Assembly: GCA_037893225.1 (NCBI GenBank)
Contig: JAZGUH010000752.1
Coordinates: 358,541-422,540 of the forward strand
Reading direction: 5' to 3'
Source of the DNA: Hippasteria phrygiana
Taxonomy: Eukaryota > Echinodermata > Asteroidea > Valvatida > Goniasteridae
DNA: 64,000 bases
The notes below the pieces were generated by a model that saw nothing but the letters and a program-made list of their open reading frames with translations, ran no database searches and was not told where the DNA came from. Shown one piece after another: positions 49,741-58,970 of the stretch (positions are counted from its first letter, which is position 1; each line of letters opens with the position of its first letter). Both the position numbers and the translations under genes were made by a program.

Positions 49741-52700
49741 ATATTTCAATACAATTGGTAACAATTAATCCAATCCTTAGCTGGTTCTAATTTGGTAATT
49801 TAGAGTGGAGAGTGTAGGAAAATAATTCCATACACCAATTACCTATAACTATAATAATTATACAATTTAGCATAATCAATGTGGCAATTAGGGGCCTATC
49901 TGATCTGAGTCCTCGGTCTTCGGTCTTTCATTGACAAAGCGACTGCTAGCTGTGCTGATGTCCTGACTGATTAGTGGTCTTCGATCCTACGTCTTCGTCA
50001 TGCGGTGTGTGCTGCAATGTGATCGGGGAAGGGGGTGCTAAAGCGGGGAAGCGGACCGGGCCGGTTCCCCTAAGCGATCATCTGTAATAGGAGAGGTGAA
50101 AGCCCGGAGGTGGTGAAAGCCCGGAGGTGGTGACTGATAGGATTTATACAACGGTATAATTGCAGTAAATACCTCACCACTTCAAGATCTAATATCGCTC
50201 TGAGAAATACATGGCATCATAACTAACGTTAACTTAACTGTCGCCTTCTAAAAATATCTAATCAAGATGATTTTCAACAGAATACATCTTTAAGTATCAG
50301 TAACTTCTCAAACTTCTCTTCGTATCTATTCAACTTAATTATCAACAGATTCATCTTGAAATATCATTAATTTGGCAAACAATTTGTAAGTACATACATT
50401 TCATCAAAATATACCAGAAATGCCTACCTGTATGAGTGGTGAAATCCCGGATGTGGAGACTGATAGGATTTATACAACGGTATAATTGCAGTAAGATGTC
50501 ACCACCTCAAGATCTAATATCGCTCTGAGATAGGCCGAATTAAAAAACATTATAAATGAAAATATGCACCATTTAAATTAACGCGGACAAAATAAACGCG
50601 CGCTTGGAAACGCGTAGGGCGTCAAAGCAATAAGCTCGGTTCATACTTCATGCGAATGCGATGCGAATTTGGCGATCATGAAACATTCGCAGCAAAGCTT
50701 CGCACAAGTTAAAATATGTTCAACTTTTGCGAATTCGCAGCGTAAATATTTGGCGTTGACGTCATAAATTCGCTTCGCGTTCGCATTCGCATGAAGTATG
50801 AACCGGGCTTTATAATGGGTGCACGGCCAATCAAAATAGGAGGGCCCAACCTACATGGTCCCGACACGATGTTCGAATCTTAAACGGGTTATCTAAATTT
50901 ATGTATTTCTTGTATCCTTTTTGGACAGATTTTTTCTTCAGTTTACACTAAAATAAACATATACTTTGTCCAATGTGTGATTTTGGGGATTTATAAAATC
51001 CCCAAAAGGAAGTAAAAAACCTGTCTTTACTTTATTTAATTTTATTTCAGTTTCTTTATTCACTTTGAAAATGTATTCAAAATGTACCTAGTCAGTTTCC
51101 CTTGTGGATTGTTTGACGAATTATAAGTTGAAAAGTCGTATCCTCATTGAGTGATCCCCACAATGTCGCTTCCCGGGTTGTATCGTAAAATTAGGTGTGA
51201 TCCCTGGCTACACGGCATTCTGGGTTTATGACTTCTGACTAGCGCCCACCCGAACAAAGATACTGACAATTTGGGAGACCGCCAACATAGGGCAAGATAG
51301 CTCAGTTGGTAGAGCGCCGGTACGGTATTCCGGAGGTCGCAGGTTCGAATCCCGCTCCTGCCAGTTTCTTTGTTCACTTTGAAAATGTATTCAAAATGTA
51401 CCTAGTCAGTTTCCCTTGTGGATTGTTTGACGATATATTTCATTAAGTTAGCCAATACATTTCATACGGGCGTAAAAATGGTAGTTGAAAATTATCTGGG
51501 TCCCATGTTGCTTTTGTTTCCTGCGTAGGTCTGTACAAAATGATTAATGCAATGAAAGATGCACACGGGAACAATAAGTCAGTCCCAGTCATCCAGGCAA
51601 GATGCTGCACCCAGAATGGGCACGTTAGAGACCAGAAGACCGAGACCGACGCTGGAGGAGTTGGCAACTACAGCTCCAAGCTGTGGGAGGTGGGTCTAAA
51701 GCTGGTGGCAGATGGCTCCCCGCACTGCGGCACCGCTGCTATCCGCGAGCCGTACATGTTCACCCCACTGACCGAGACTCTGGGCTTCCCCAAAGCGCCC
51801 GGGTACGGCATCTTGAACATAGAGGACGATGCCCTCTTCGACACTGTCAAGAGACACCACATTAAAGGGAAGCAATTGGCAATACACTGCCACGGAGAGA
51901 GGAGTTCTGAACAGGTCCTGAATGTTTATGAGCAGGTAAGCAATTAGTGCTTGTACTATTCTAAAAATAATACCAAATGACTAGAAATCTCCAATCCTTC
52001 CCCTGTGGAAAATAGTGTAAAATGTTAATGGAGTTGGTCGGAAGTAAGCGCTGAACAAGCTTGAAAAATGCAGATTACACAATCTCAGCACTTCCACAAG
52101 CAGGAAATACAAATGCCAGTTGCCTTCTTGGAATATGGTGGACATTAGGTTTGGATAAACCATTTTTTTTTAAATATTGCATTAAAGGTTTACATCAACA
52201 ATGACATCATTTTGTACAATTTCATGAAGGCTGTAAATTGAAATTGCACCGTCTAGTATTTCCATAATCACCGTTTTTTTGCCAATGATTGTGCAATAAA
52301 ATAAGCCTTCCCATTTCAAAATGGAATCCAGGTCATGGCCCAAGTTCCTAACAAGGACAACCGTCATCGCATGGAGCATCTTGGCTTGATGACAGTGGAT
52401 CAGATCCAGCGTGCAGGGAAGCTCAACCTGGCACTCTCGTTCTTTGTGGACCATCTTCGCTTCTACGCCAAGGTCTACAAGACGGACATATTTGGCGATC
52501 GAGTTAACCGTTGGGCCCCAATCGCTGAAGCGACCAAGAGTGGCATAACTTGGACCATCCACCAGGTACGAGAAATGAATTTCGTTACAAGTAACATATG
52601 CTGGATTTGTTGTGGGAGGTGGGACTGGGTATCCAATTATTTAATATTAAAAAATTGATCCTGCACTTCCCTCCGAGGTGTGGGCCCATTACCTTATTTA

Positions 52701-53395
52701 AACTACAACTTAAGGGAATCTAAAACCCATGTTAATTTTCCAGCATTTCCATACTGAGAACAGGCAAAGAATGCCTTTTTTCTAAAAGGAAACGTGCAAT
52801 GCTACAAACCAGATAAACTTGGTTAAATAAGTGCAAATAGCAGACACCCTTTTTTAGATAAGAATTTAATTAGATTCAAATATTTCAACAAACAATTTAT
52901 CACAACCATATAAAATGTTATGAGTAGACGGCTGAACATAGGGAGAAAAGGCATGAATCTGGCATGTTGTGGTGTATCTTTTTAACTAAAAGGAACACAT
53001 TTTTCAATTTCCTTTTCCCAAAGGACCATCCCACCTTCCCTGGAGAGGCCAACCCTTTCGCCAACATCAAGACGGCCGTCACCCGCTGCACCAGGGATGA
53101 CCCCAACACTCCCTACGGCCCAGAGTATTGTGTGTCCGTGCACGAGGCCCTCAAGGCCTACACCGTCAACGCGGCCTGGCAGCTCCACCTGGACCAGAAG
53201 GTGGGTAGCATCAAGGTTGGCAAGAAGGCCGACCTTGTGGTGCTCTCCGAGAATCCGTACGACGTGAATCCAGTGGACATGGAGAGGATCAGGGTCATCG
53301 AAACCTTCATAGATGGCCGTCGTAACAACCTGGCCAATATGAAGACCATACCTACGGTTAACGTGAAGGTCCTGGACCGCCCTACCAAGCAATAG
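33925..53395 (+). CDS. Amidohydrolase (YtcJ / Amidohydro_3 family), copy C, six coding exons over 19.5 kb
   Basis: Coding exons are 33925-34226, 47580-47820, 48715-48994, 51529-51935, 52332-52565 and 53024-53395. Sizes and phases are identical to copies A and B, with splice sites intact, giving 611 residues. Intron 2 is 13.35 kb instead of about 0.44 kb because of nested transposons; introns 3 and 4 also carry insertions. The metal and active-site motifs are unchanged. It is the most diverged copy in exons 4 and 5 (NDDGWPTGKLFGDP, HQQCRAY, KMINAMKDAH, CTQNGHVRDQK) and has Arg to Cys in PEYCVSVHE. Its leader lacks the TATA part. The open frame argues for recent or continuing function, but splicing across 13 kb of repeats is untested. 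Confidence 0.82.
34361..34490. repeat. aacgttg-rich repeat at the left edge of the intron 2 insertion of copy C
   Basis: Copy A similarity stops at ctgacctt. The new sequence contains repeated aacgttg/caacgtt words (gaacgttgcggcaacgtta, taacgttgta, caacaacgtt). It is followed by a C run at about 34532-34555. Confidence 0.6.
34654..34742 (-). mobile_element. tRNA-Ser/Leu-like sequence, probable SINE head or tRNA pseudogene
   Basis: On the minus strand TCGTGGCCGAGTGGTTAAGG is an A box typical of class II tRNAs, followed by a long arm, and GGTTCGAATCC is the B box (34664-34654). The anticodon stem and variable arm do not fold well by eye, so I do not call a functional tRNA. A hairpin (tccgtgtttctttttc...) follows at 34612-34655. 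Confidence 0.5.
34745..34925 (-). repeat. Dispersed repeat, about 170 bp, copy 1
   Basis: It is the reverse complement of 49112-49278: tttcaatccattgttggatt, then attgtgt, then gttacgcttg, and at the far end gcgcctca. Both copies lie in introns of copy C (introns 2 and 4). Confidence 0.6.
34926..35800. other. Intronic repeat-rich sequence, no gene recognised
   Basis: Short frames only. The part directly before 35802 may be the 5' leader of the Transib-like element that follows. Confidence 0.35.
36604..36996 (+). CDS. Small Cys-rich protein or exon inside the TTAA element
   Basis: A 130-codon frame with a Cys-rich core around residues 38-80: TCTCRNSCQRG, then RGACPCKCAQQNCNVSCRCG, then FCTQNP. 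Such CxC-type clusters close several transposon-borne proteins in invertebrates; zinc binding is likely and a function cannot be assigned. The second half (from about residue 85) looks non-coding, so the real exon may end near 36835, where GTATCC could serve as donor. Confidence 0.35.
   Translation: MYTSAMEYLSESCIKLEVDDIEVEPYAGEPMTCTCRNSCQRGRLGTRGACPCKCAQQNCNVSCRCGTVRAKFCTQNPTGGVSVKGSMYYVYIHLDESCSYLACKLRSIKSFRLIFTRHFNNKIIMLLKEG
38064..38140. repeat. Tandem 23-bp repeat with CG dinucleotide runs
   Basis: Three units of cagcgcgcgcgcgccctgta-type sequence lie in the right subterminal part of the TTAA element. Alternating CG of 10-12 nt could adopt Z-DNA. Confidence 0.7.
38930..39440. other. Non-coding insert or intron within the Transib-like pseudogene
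   Basis: The protein homology stops at LSCGLP (38920) and resumes at about 39490. A polypyrimidine-acceptor-like ttacatttttacag lies at 39411-39424. It could be an intron or an insertion; no domain is seen. Confidence 0.35.
40540..40830. repeat. ttgggccaac-type degenerate tandem repeat
   Basis: About 12 diverged copies of ttgggccaacattgg-like words lie on both strands (gatgttgggccagtg, taacgttggccaaac, ttggctcaacattgg). Confidence 0.6.
40835..41079 (-). repeat. 3' LTR of the Ty3/gypsy element (left side)
   Basis: Its inner edge is clear: on the minus strand the purine tract aaaaggggaga (41090-41080) is followed by TGTTGTAAGTGCATTGACC. That start is shared with the other LTR, as are cgtacagttcgtgcaggtca and tttggacgtctcgttttaat. 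The outer end is uncertain. Confidence 0.55.
41398..41430. repeat. (TG)n microsatellite
   Basis: About 16 TG units, just left of the end of the gypsy pol region. Confidence 0.9.
41542..45320 (-). pseudogene. Ty3/gypsy retrotransposon gag-pol, decayed
   Basis: Read leftwards from 45320, Gag (RLDPYDQVEDIRNFIERLD) comes first, then a CCHC-like knuckle region (CNNCRKLGHFLRVC, about 44620). Protease has HTGSEVN where DTG is expected. Reverse transcriptase has IRVCVDLRQLN and YMDD (about 43630), separated by a frameshift near 43700. RNase H has SAGASSYG in place of the usual SADAS. Integrase has an HHCC finger (about 42480), DLADVKG, VTDNGPQF and NGQAE, followed by an in-frame stop at 42037-42039 and then the integrase C-terminus to 41542. 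The domain order PR-RT-RH-IN is that of Ty3/gypsy. Lost catalytic residues, shifts and a stop make it inactive. Confidence 0.85.
45460..45603 (-). repeat. 5' LTR of the Ty3/gypsy element (right side) with adjoining primer site
   Basis: On the minus strand it begins TGTTGTAAGTGC at 45603 and ends AATACA at 45460. The next sequence is TGGTGGCAGCGCTGGG, placed where a primer-binding site is expected. At 144 bp it is shorter than the other LTR, with an internal deletion after CGTTG. Confidence 0.6.
45604..47392 (-). pseudogene. 5' part of a CR1/L2-like LINE: ORF1 with SGNH-esterase-like domain and start of ORF2
   Basis: ORF1 pieces run from 47123. RFAALATEDVD comes first, then an esterase-like part with ADILIIDDSMIKRL (about 46690) in the position of the GDS block. 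NPETIAAKITSL follows, and VSDGVHLNSTGVRLL (about 46300) is in the position of the DxxH block. ORF2 starts near 46016: FAHLNVRSLINKFDQF, DIICLNETFCD and HGGGVAMYIRNNL belong to the endonuclease domain. It ends at a stop (45651) shortly before the gypsy LTR at 45603. The rest of ORF2 is not found on the far side. SGNH domains in ORF1 are known from CR1/L2-type LINEs. Confidence 0.65.
47451..47467. repeat. Poly-G tract at the right edge of the intron 2 insertion of copy C
   Basis: About 17 G directly abut actacctggtggattttcca, where similarity to the introns of A, B and D resumes. Confidence 0.8.
48133..48362 (-). mobile_element. tRNA-derived SINE-like repeat, copy 2 (intron 3 of copy C)
   Basis: Copies A and B read continuously through aattgggttaattcttctg, so the insertion is delimited. 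On the minus strand the body (acaatgtcgcttcccgggtt...) is followed by the tRNA-like block with A box TAGCTCAGTTGGTAGAGC and B box GGTTCGAATCC, then ccagtttctttgttcacttt. Confidence 0.65.
49069..49297. mobile_element. Insertion in intron 4 of copy C containing the dispersed repeat (copy 2)
   Basis: Absent from introns of A, B and D (ggaatccagttaa then attgttataaaa). It holds 49112-49278, the inverted relative of 34745-34925. Confidence 0.6.
49581..50867. mobile_element. 1.3 kb insertion in intron 4 of copy C
   Basis: Copies A and B read aatgcttgcataatgttcgaatc without interruption. The ends share short inverted similarity (tgtcg...ctacct and ...aacctacatggtcccgaca). It contains a (CAA)n microsatellite at 49709-49740, a direct repeat of about 100 bp (50088-50200 and 50438-50530, gactgataggatttatacaa) and a nested MITE at 50631-50812. 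No gene is recognised. Confidence 0.6.
50631..50812. mobile_element. MITE with agcccggttcatacttcatg termini, copy 1
   Basis: Inverted ends of about 30 bp (agctcggttcatacttcatg and catgaagtatgaaccgggct) are flanked by TA. The same family is at 55195-55362. Confidence 0.75.
51050..51433 (+). mobile_element. tRNA-derived SINE-like repeat, copy 3 (intron 4 of copy C)
   Basis: The tRNA-like block is 51289-51363 (gggcaagatagctcagttgg ... CCA), with good A and B boxes and a GGT anticodon position that would suggest threonine. A tail (cactttgaaaatg ... gattgtttgacga) occurs both before the body (51061-51119) and after the tRNA block (51375-51433). This copy is therefore a partial head-to-tail dimer. 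Confidence 0.65.
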
Positions 53396-53516
53396 AAATG
53401 CACTGCCAAATAGGCCTAAAGTAAACAAATGACATCGTTTCCCTTTCATTCTTTATAGGCGGTTTGCTATTAAAGTTGAGAATGATCGTGTAGCTTATTT
53501 GCACATTTAAGACTGC

Positions 53517-53990
53517 GCACAACCAATAACAACTTTCGGACGCGCTAGTTGTGCAATGACGTCACCCTTATTGTATTTGTTTAATTTGTTTTATTGTTAT
53601 CAACCACTTACGAAGTACTGTGGGGATGCTAAAAATAGGTAAACTTTATATCTACCTCTTGAAATACAAACAACAAATATTGGAGATTACATATCCATCC
53701 CTGACCAATACTTTTTCGGAAGAACGCACAATCAGTTCAACTGTTATTAGAGAGATCATGTAATCGGAAATTGTGTATTTGGTGTCTCTTGTGTCTCCTG
53801 GGAAATTTGTAAAAATGTGTGCTGATGTTTGTGTTTTGGTGCACACTGGTGCATATAAAAGTCAATGACCCATGGCAAAATATTTTCCGGGGGAGGGGGG
53901 GGGGGGGCGGGGGAGGGGACACTGCTAAAGCCGTCCCCTCCGTATGTCCCCCCGCCCCCCCCCCCCCCCCCCCCCCCGGATCGCCGCCCA
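53517..53990. mobile_element. 0.47 kb insertion in the 3' UTR region of copy C
   Basis: In copies A, B and D cacatttaaaactgcat leads directly into acaataaatagcacc. Here about 475 bp separate them, moving AATAAA (54000-54005) to about 605 nt behind the stop. The insert ends in long G and C runs (53884-53925 and 53950-53977), which could form quadruplex and i-motif structures. No gene is present. Confidence 0.6.
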
Positions 53991-54389
53991 TGCTGCATAC
54001 AATAAATAGCACCTTTCCTATACTTGTACATATGTGTTTGCATGGCCGTTTTAGGCTCTCAAAGAGCATTTCTTTAAAAGTTATCACAAAAGGCATATTT
54101 TCTGATTTTTCAAAACAAGTTCCTTATCCTATTAAATTTAATCTTGCATAGAAAGTGATCAGCATAATTTTGATTGGAGTAATCGTAAGATATTTCGGTT
54201 GAAATTTGAATAGGTGGCTCTATGTATTAAGCCCAAAACATTTAAATTTTACAAGATTCATTTCAAAGTGAAATTTCCATTAATTAAACTTAGGGACCAT
54301 GGATTAATGCCAATTTGCGTGCGCACGCGTGCGCACGCGTGCGGACGGGTCTGCACGCAATTGCACGCAAAGGCACGGGCCCCTTGCGT

Positions 54390-54510
54390 GCCATTGCGTG
54401 CCATTGCGTACCAGTGCGTGCTGATGCGTGCTGATGCGTGCTGATGCGTGCCGATGCGTGCCGATGCGTGCCGATGCGTGCCGATGCGTGCCGATGCGTG
54501 CCGATGCGTT
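54390..54510. repeat. 10-bp tandem repeat (gatgcgtgcc), left arm
   Basis: About 12 units with variants gatgcgtgct and cattgcgtgc. Frames through it are artefacts of the repeat. Confidence 0.85.
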
Positions 54511-55194
54511 CAAGTGAGCATAGGCAATTTTCAACCGTTTGTGCTCTTTATTGATCTGGGATTAACGATAACAAAGAACACACACAGGCCGGCCGGCTGG
54601 CCGGCCAGGAAGGACAGATTATACCAGACGGAGAGGTGTCATAAAAGGCTAGAGTCTCCACAAAGGGCTCCTGGGCCACAATGGTGGACTGATGACTCAT
54701 CTTTTGGTGGCTTTGGTCAGACTATACATGTACATAAACAGCAATTCAAAGGCTTTTCTAAAGTCATGACGATACAATTCTAGCGGGGCTTAGATTTGTA
54801 AAGTAGGGCCTACATATAGGGCCTATACATATACATGTACATGTGGATTTCTGATTTATTTCAAGTTTCCGTGATTTTCATTGAAACAACAGGGCATGAC
54901 TGCATCATTTATTTCCGCAACTTCGATCTTTTCTGATAGAAAAAAGTACGTTTTGAAGAAAGTATACAAAGATGTACATTATTATTCAAGTACACAAAAA
55001 ACTGCAGTGCTTCGTCATCACTCAATACAACAGCCCATGATTATTGTACGTTAAATCGGATGAAAAACAATTTTAGAGATTTTTCAATACATTTTGAAAA
55101 AAATATGGCGTTTTTTTGCGTCGGGGATACATGCCGTCAAGTAGAATTATTTCGCTGCGTGATTGAAGTTTACCTTTTACGCGCAAGGCAATTT

Positions 55195-55362
55195 AAGCCC
55201 CGTTCATACTTCATGCGAATGCGTATGCGAAGCATATTCGTTATGGCATGGAGGTATTAATACCTCCATGGTTATGGTAACGGAGAACGTCACAATGAAG
55301 CTTCAATTGTTGACGTCATGAAATTCGCTTCGCATTCGCATAAAGTATGAACCGGGCTTTAG
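55195..55362. mobile_element. MITE with agcccggttcatacttcatg termini, copy 2
   Basis: The ends agccccgttcatacttcatg and ataaagtatgaaccgggct are flanked by TTA on both sides. The centre carries a further palindrome (catggaggtattaatacctccatg, 55240-55271). Confidence 0.75.
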
Positions 55363-57114
55363 GGCAGCTTAAACTAATTGATTCGAAGTTTGTTATTCTT
55401 TTCTGATAAATTTGCAATATAAATGATCTTTTCATTTTTCACACATAACCCATCATCAGCGTTTATACATGTATACAGCGCTTTTTCAGAGAATGTTTTC
55501 TTTTAGGAAAAACAGAGATATCGATGTCAGTTCAAATTTGGCGATTGCGCGACTCTGTCTTGTTGCACGATTTCTTGATTATGAGATCATTTAAAATAAA
55601 TCTAGCAGGGCGTGCTTATGAATTACGACATGAAAGCGCAATTCAATAAGGCGGCGCCATTAATACAACCATGGAGGAAGAAAACATTCTTCCTCCATGA
55701 TATAACTATTTACATGATAAAGACATGTGGACCTATAGATTACCGAAATGATGATGTCAATGCAATGTATGACACCAGAATACTGTTGCCAATTTGTGTC
55801 CATGTGTACGTTTTCATTACTGGCTGTTAACAAAGGAACAGTCGAAATCTTCATTTGTTTGGAGCCAGTTGTCGTGCCAACTGACGTCATCCGATACACG
55901 TAGGCTTTTGTACATGTTCACCTTTCCATCCTTTTTCAAAATTTCAACCCTCAATTCTTTCTTGCATTATTTCTTATTGTTTTTGCTTTATTGAGAAATA
56001 CACAAAAACGATTTCTTGATTGCGAGTTCATCATTGAAAAAATGTTCTAAATTAACATGGCGATTATGAATTACGAAATGGGGACGCAATTCAAGATGGC
56101 GGCGCCCACTGCAATTTTTACATGATAAAGATATTCGGACATACATGTACATGCATGTTTACCTTTCCATCCATTCGATTTGAAGAGTCAGGATTTCAAC
56201 TAATCTTGCAGTATTTCATAATTTCTTCGCTTTATTGGGAAAATGCATAAAAACATGGCGCTTACAAACTATGAAACTAGAGAAATTCAAGATGGCGGAG
56301 CCAACTGAAACAACTTGTATGCATCAAGGACCTGCACCTACATGTTCACCTTTCCATGATGGGTTTGAAGAGTCAAGAATTTAAACTTCAATTCAATCTT
56401 GCATTATTTCTTAAAAGTAATATCTTTGCTTTATTGAGAAAATACACAAAAATCATTTCTTGATCGTGAGATCAAAAAAGCTCTAACATATTATTTTACT
56501 AATTACGAAATGGCGACGTAATTCAAGATGGTGGCCCCACTGAAACAACTTTTACATGATGAAGATATATGTTCACCTTATCTTAGCGAGTATCTAAAAC
56601 GGTTTTTAAGCTTTGTGCTAAACAAAAGGGGAATGGTATAGGTACTCTTGTGTGGGGACCGGGTAGAGACGTGGGTTGCGGCTTTAATAAGAAACCATTT
56701 TTTTTAGATGCCCAAATTTTGTCCTAGCAAATATTTTTATTCATTACTTAATAAATAAAAAAAGCAATATTACTCAAAAGGTGCTTCAAGCTGCAATCGC
56801 GATACGCAACTGCCCGGATCGTTTTAATGGGTCGGATCCGGAGGGAAAAGACTTAATTTTCTTTGAAAAACAAATTGTTGCCTTCACTAGCGTTTTAAAA
56901 CGGGGGATCATATCCATCAACGTCGATCGTCATACAAGTACATGTACTAGTAGATTATCCGGTGTCGCATCATTGGTGCCGATATCGAATTAACCATCGA
57001 GAAATAAAACACATCCGCTTCCCCTTTGTTTGCGCAATTGTATGCATGTTTTAGGATAACAACAGAGGGCGCTACGTGATGATGACGTCACTATCATTTT
57101 AACAATAAGTCAGG

Positions 57115-57235
57115 CCCTGTCCGAATTACTTGGCTGCGGCTTGAAATTACACACGAGTCTATGGGAAGTGGCTGCAGCCGCTACCATATACATGTGTGTA
57201 ACATCCAGCCGTAGCCAAGTAATTCGGACAGGGCC
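57115..57235. repeat. Inverted repeat of about 120 bp
   Basis: caggccctgtccgaattact near 57112 pairs with agtaattcggacagggcct ending at about 57236. Inner parts (gcggctt.../...gccg) pair less well. It may be a small MITE. Confidence 0.6.
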
Positions 57236-57625
57236 TCTATGTACACGTACGCAGCGGTCAAAAGAATAATTTTATCAGGATTGTGCCAAAAAGCTCTGCA
57301 GATGGGTGCGGTCGAAACTCAGAGGATTCTTGTATGTTTTGTCTCAGATTCGTAGTTTGAAGGCGTTTTTTTTTACGGAAACAAGTCCCAGAAACTGTAT
57401 TGCAAATTAGACAGAAAATCCTTAATCGCGTACTTGTAATCCTTGTTTAATTACCAACATGCAATCAGCGACTGCCATTGCTTAGAAATTTGTGCAGAAT
57501 GAAAGATTAGGTCTAATTGCACACTAATCCGGATTAGCGGATTACCCGGGACATAAGAAGGGCCGCCAGAGACGATCTCTATTGTACACTCGGGCTAGTT
57601 GCAAATGAGTCCATTTGTGGGCCAC

Positions 57626-57950
57626 TGCGTGCCACTGCGTGCCGATGCGTGCCACTGCGTGCCGATGCGTGCCACTGCGTGCCGATGCGTGCCACTGCGT
57701 GCCGATGCGTGCCACTGCGTGCCGATGCGTGCCACTGCGTGCCGATGCGTGCCACTGCGTGCCGATGCGTGCCACTGCGTGCCGATGCGTGCCACTGCGT
57801 GCCGATGCGTGCCACTGCGTGCCGATGCGTGCCACTGCGTGCCGATGCGTGCCACTGCGTGCCGATGCGTGCCACTGCGTGCCGATGCGTGCCACTGCGT
57901 GCCGATGCGTGCCACTGCGTGCCGATGCGTGCAAATGCGTGCCAACATCT
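57626..57950. repeat. 20-bp tandem repeat (gccactgcgtgccgatgcgt), right arm
   Basis: Sixteen nearly identical units. All six frames are open for over 100 codons because the unit has no stop in any register, so none is called as a gene. The homogeneity points to recent expansion. Confidence 0.92.
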
Positions 57951-58182
57951 CCCTCGTTTGAGCTTGCACGCAAAGGCACGCAAGTGCACGGGGTTGCCAT
58001 AAATTGGCATTAATCCATGGTGCCTTAGACAACCAACAGAATAACTTATATCCGACTGCAAAGTTATTAAAGTTCTGATTGAAAAACTAATAGTAATAAG
58101 ACGGAATTTAATGAGTAATATTCTGAAAGCAACAGCAGCAGATTGGACAAAGTGTTCTTGCAAGGTTTGAAAAAGCATTTAC

Positions 58183-58275
58183 CTTTACTCCAGTTTGGTT
58201 ATTGTCTTGCTGTTGCATAGCCTTATAGAAGTTGGCAGTGAATGGCAAACCAATAAATTTAGTGCGCACGCTCAT
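58183..58275 (-). other. Exon-like open segment on the opposite strand, 3' flank of copy C
   Basis: ATG at 58275; 31 codons (MSVRTKFIGLPFTANFYKAM ... QTGVK) to the GTAAATG donor. This is the shortest of the four homologues and is still in frame. Confidence 0.35.
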
Positions 58276-58355
58276 TGTGGACCATTTTGTGTTTCCGCAA
58301 TTGGTCTAAATTAGCCCCACCCTAATATAAGAGGAGGGAAAAACCACCTTGGTTT

Positions 58356-58970
58356 TTTGGCTGCCGACTGTATACCCACTATCCAGTTCCTATAGGAACT
58401 AGGTTCTCCAGTATCACTAATTTTCTGCAGTTCCGCTTTACAAAATACAAAGAAATGGAGTTGCACGTGTCCTCCCAGAACAGGAAACGGAAAAATTTCT
58501 CTATTTTTGGGATCATAAAATCAAATGATATGTACCACAGATTAACATGTCGGCTTTCAAAATTATACCTCTTGTGGTGAAATTCGCTCGCGGCTTCATA
58601 GCTAAAAATCACTTTTAAAAAACTGGGGCGAATTTCCTTTTAAAAAAAACTTTTCAGGTATGAGGCACCACGACAAAGGCCAGTTCGATCTCTTTAAAAT
58701 GTCTGTACCATATGGAAACATTTTCATCAGCAGGCAGATGGGGTATTTTCGTCTCTGCTTGGCACATTATGTGAATGACGGTTAAAGAACATCTGATGGC
58801 AAGTTCAGCATTGCAGTAACCATGAAGTTGAATGGCCTCCTTTTTCCCCTATCATATCAGTATAGATATGGATGTCCTATCAGTCGACAAATGTGATGCG
58901 ATCAAGCAAAATCAGTCGGAACTCGGCAATCCTTGTTTTGAGATATGGCCCAAAATATGTTCGTAGTGGA
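58356..58970. repeat. Duplicon segment shared with 11391-12230
   Basis: Direct match over taggttctccagta ... gagatatgg. Here it is contiguous with the flank of copy C and so defines the original 3' extent of the duplicated unit. Inverted partial copy at 59262-59335. Confidence 0.7.

Larger units (their letters stand above)
54295..58021. mobile_element. Second Foldback-like element with GCGTGC minisatellite arms
   Basis: The ends are inverted copies: accatggattaatgccaatt at 54297 against aattggcattaatccatggt at the right end. They are flanked by CTTAG on both sides, a candidate 5-bp target duplication. Copy D has the uninterrupted site (attaaatgttacaaaaccaac). Inside each end are arrays of 10- and 20-bp gatgcgtgcc-type units in inverted orientation (54390-54510 and 57626-57950). 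The interior (54520-57600) shows no gene I can support. It holds a nested MITE at 55195-55362 and an inverted pair at 57115-57235. Confidence 0.65.

Noticed and set aside
51061..51433. Short LTR retrotransposon, because a 59-bp segment stands in direct repeat around the body
   Set aside because: No primer site, purine tract or coding region is present. A head-to-tail arrangement of the tRNA-like repeat explains it better.
53756..54151. Gly/Pro-rich frames on both strands around 53.9 kb
   Set aside because: They arise from the G and C homopolymers; the frame depends on run length.
57542..58178. Open frames of up to 199 codons in several registers over the 20-bp repeat
   Set aside because: The repeat unit has no stop codon in any register, so long frames are inevitable. 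The residues (HRHAVARIGTQWHA...) are pure repeat.
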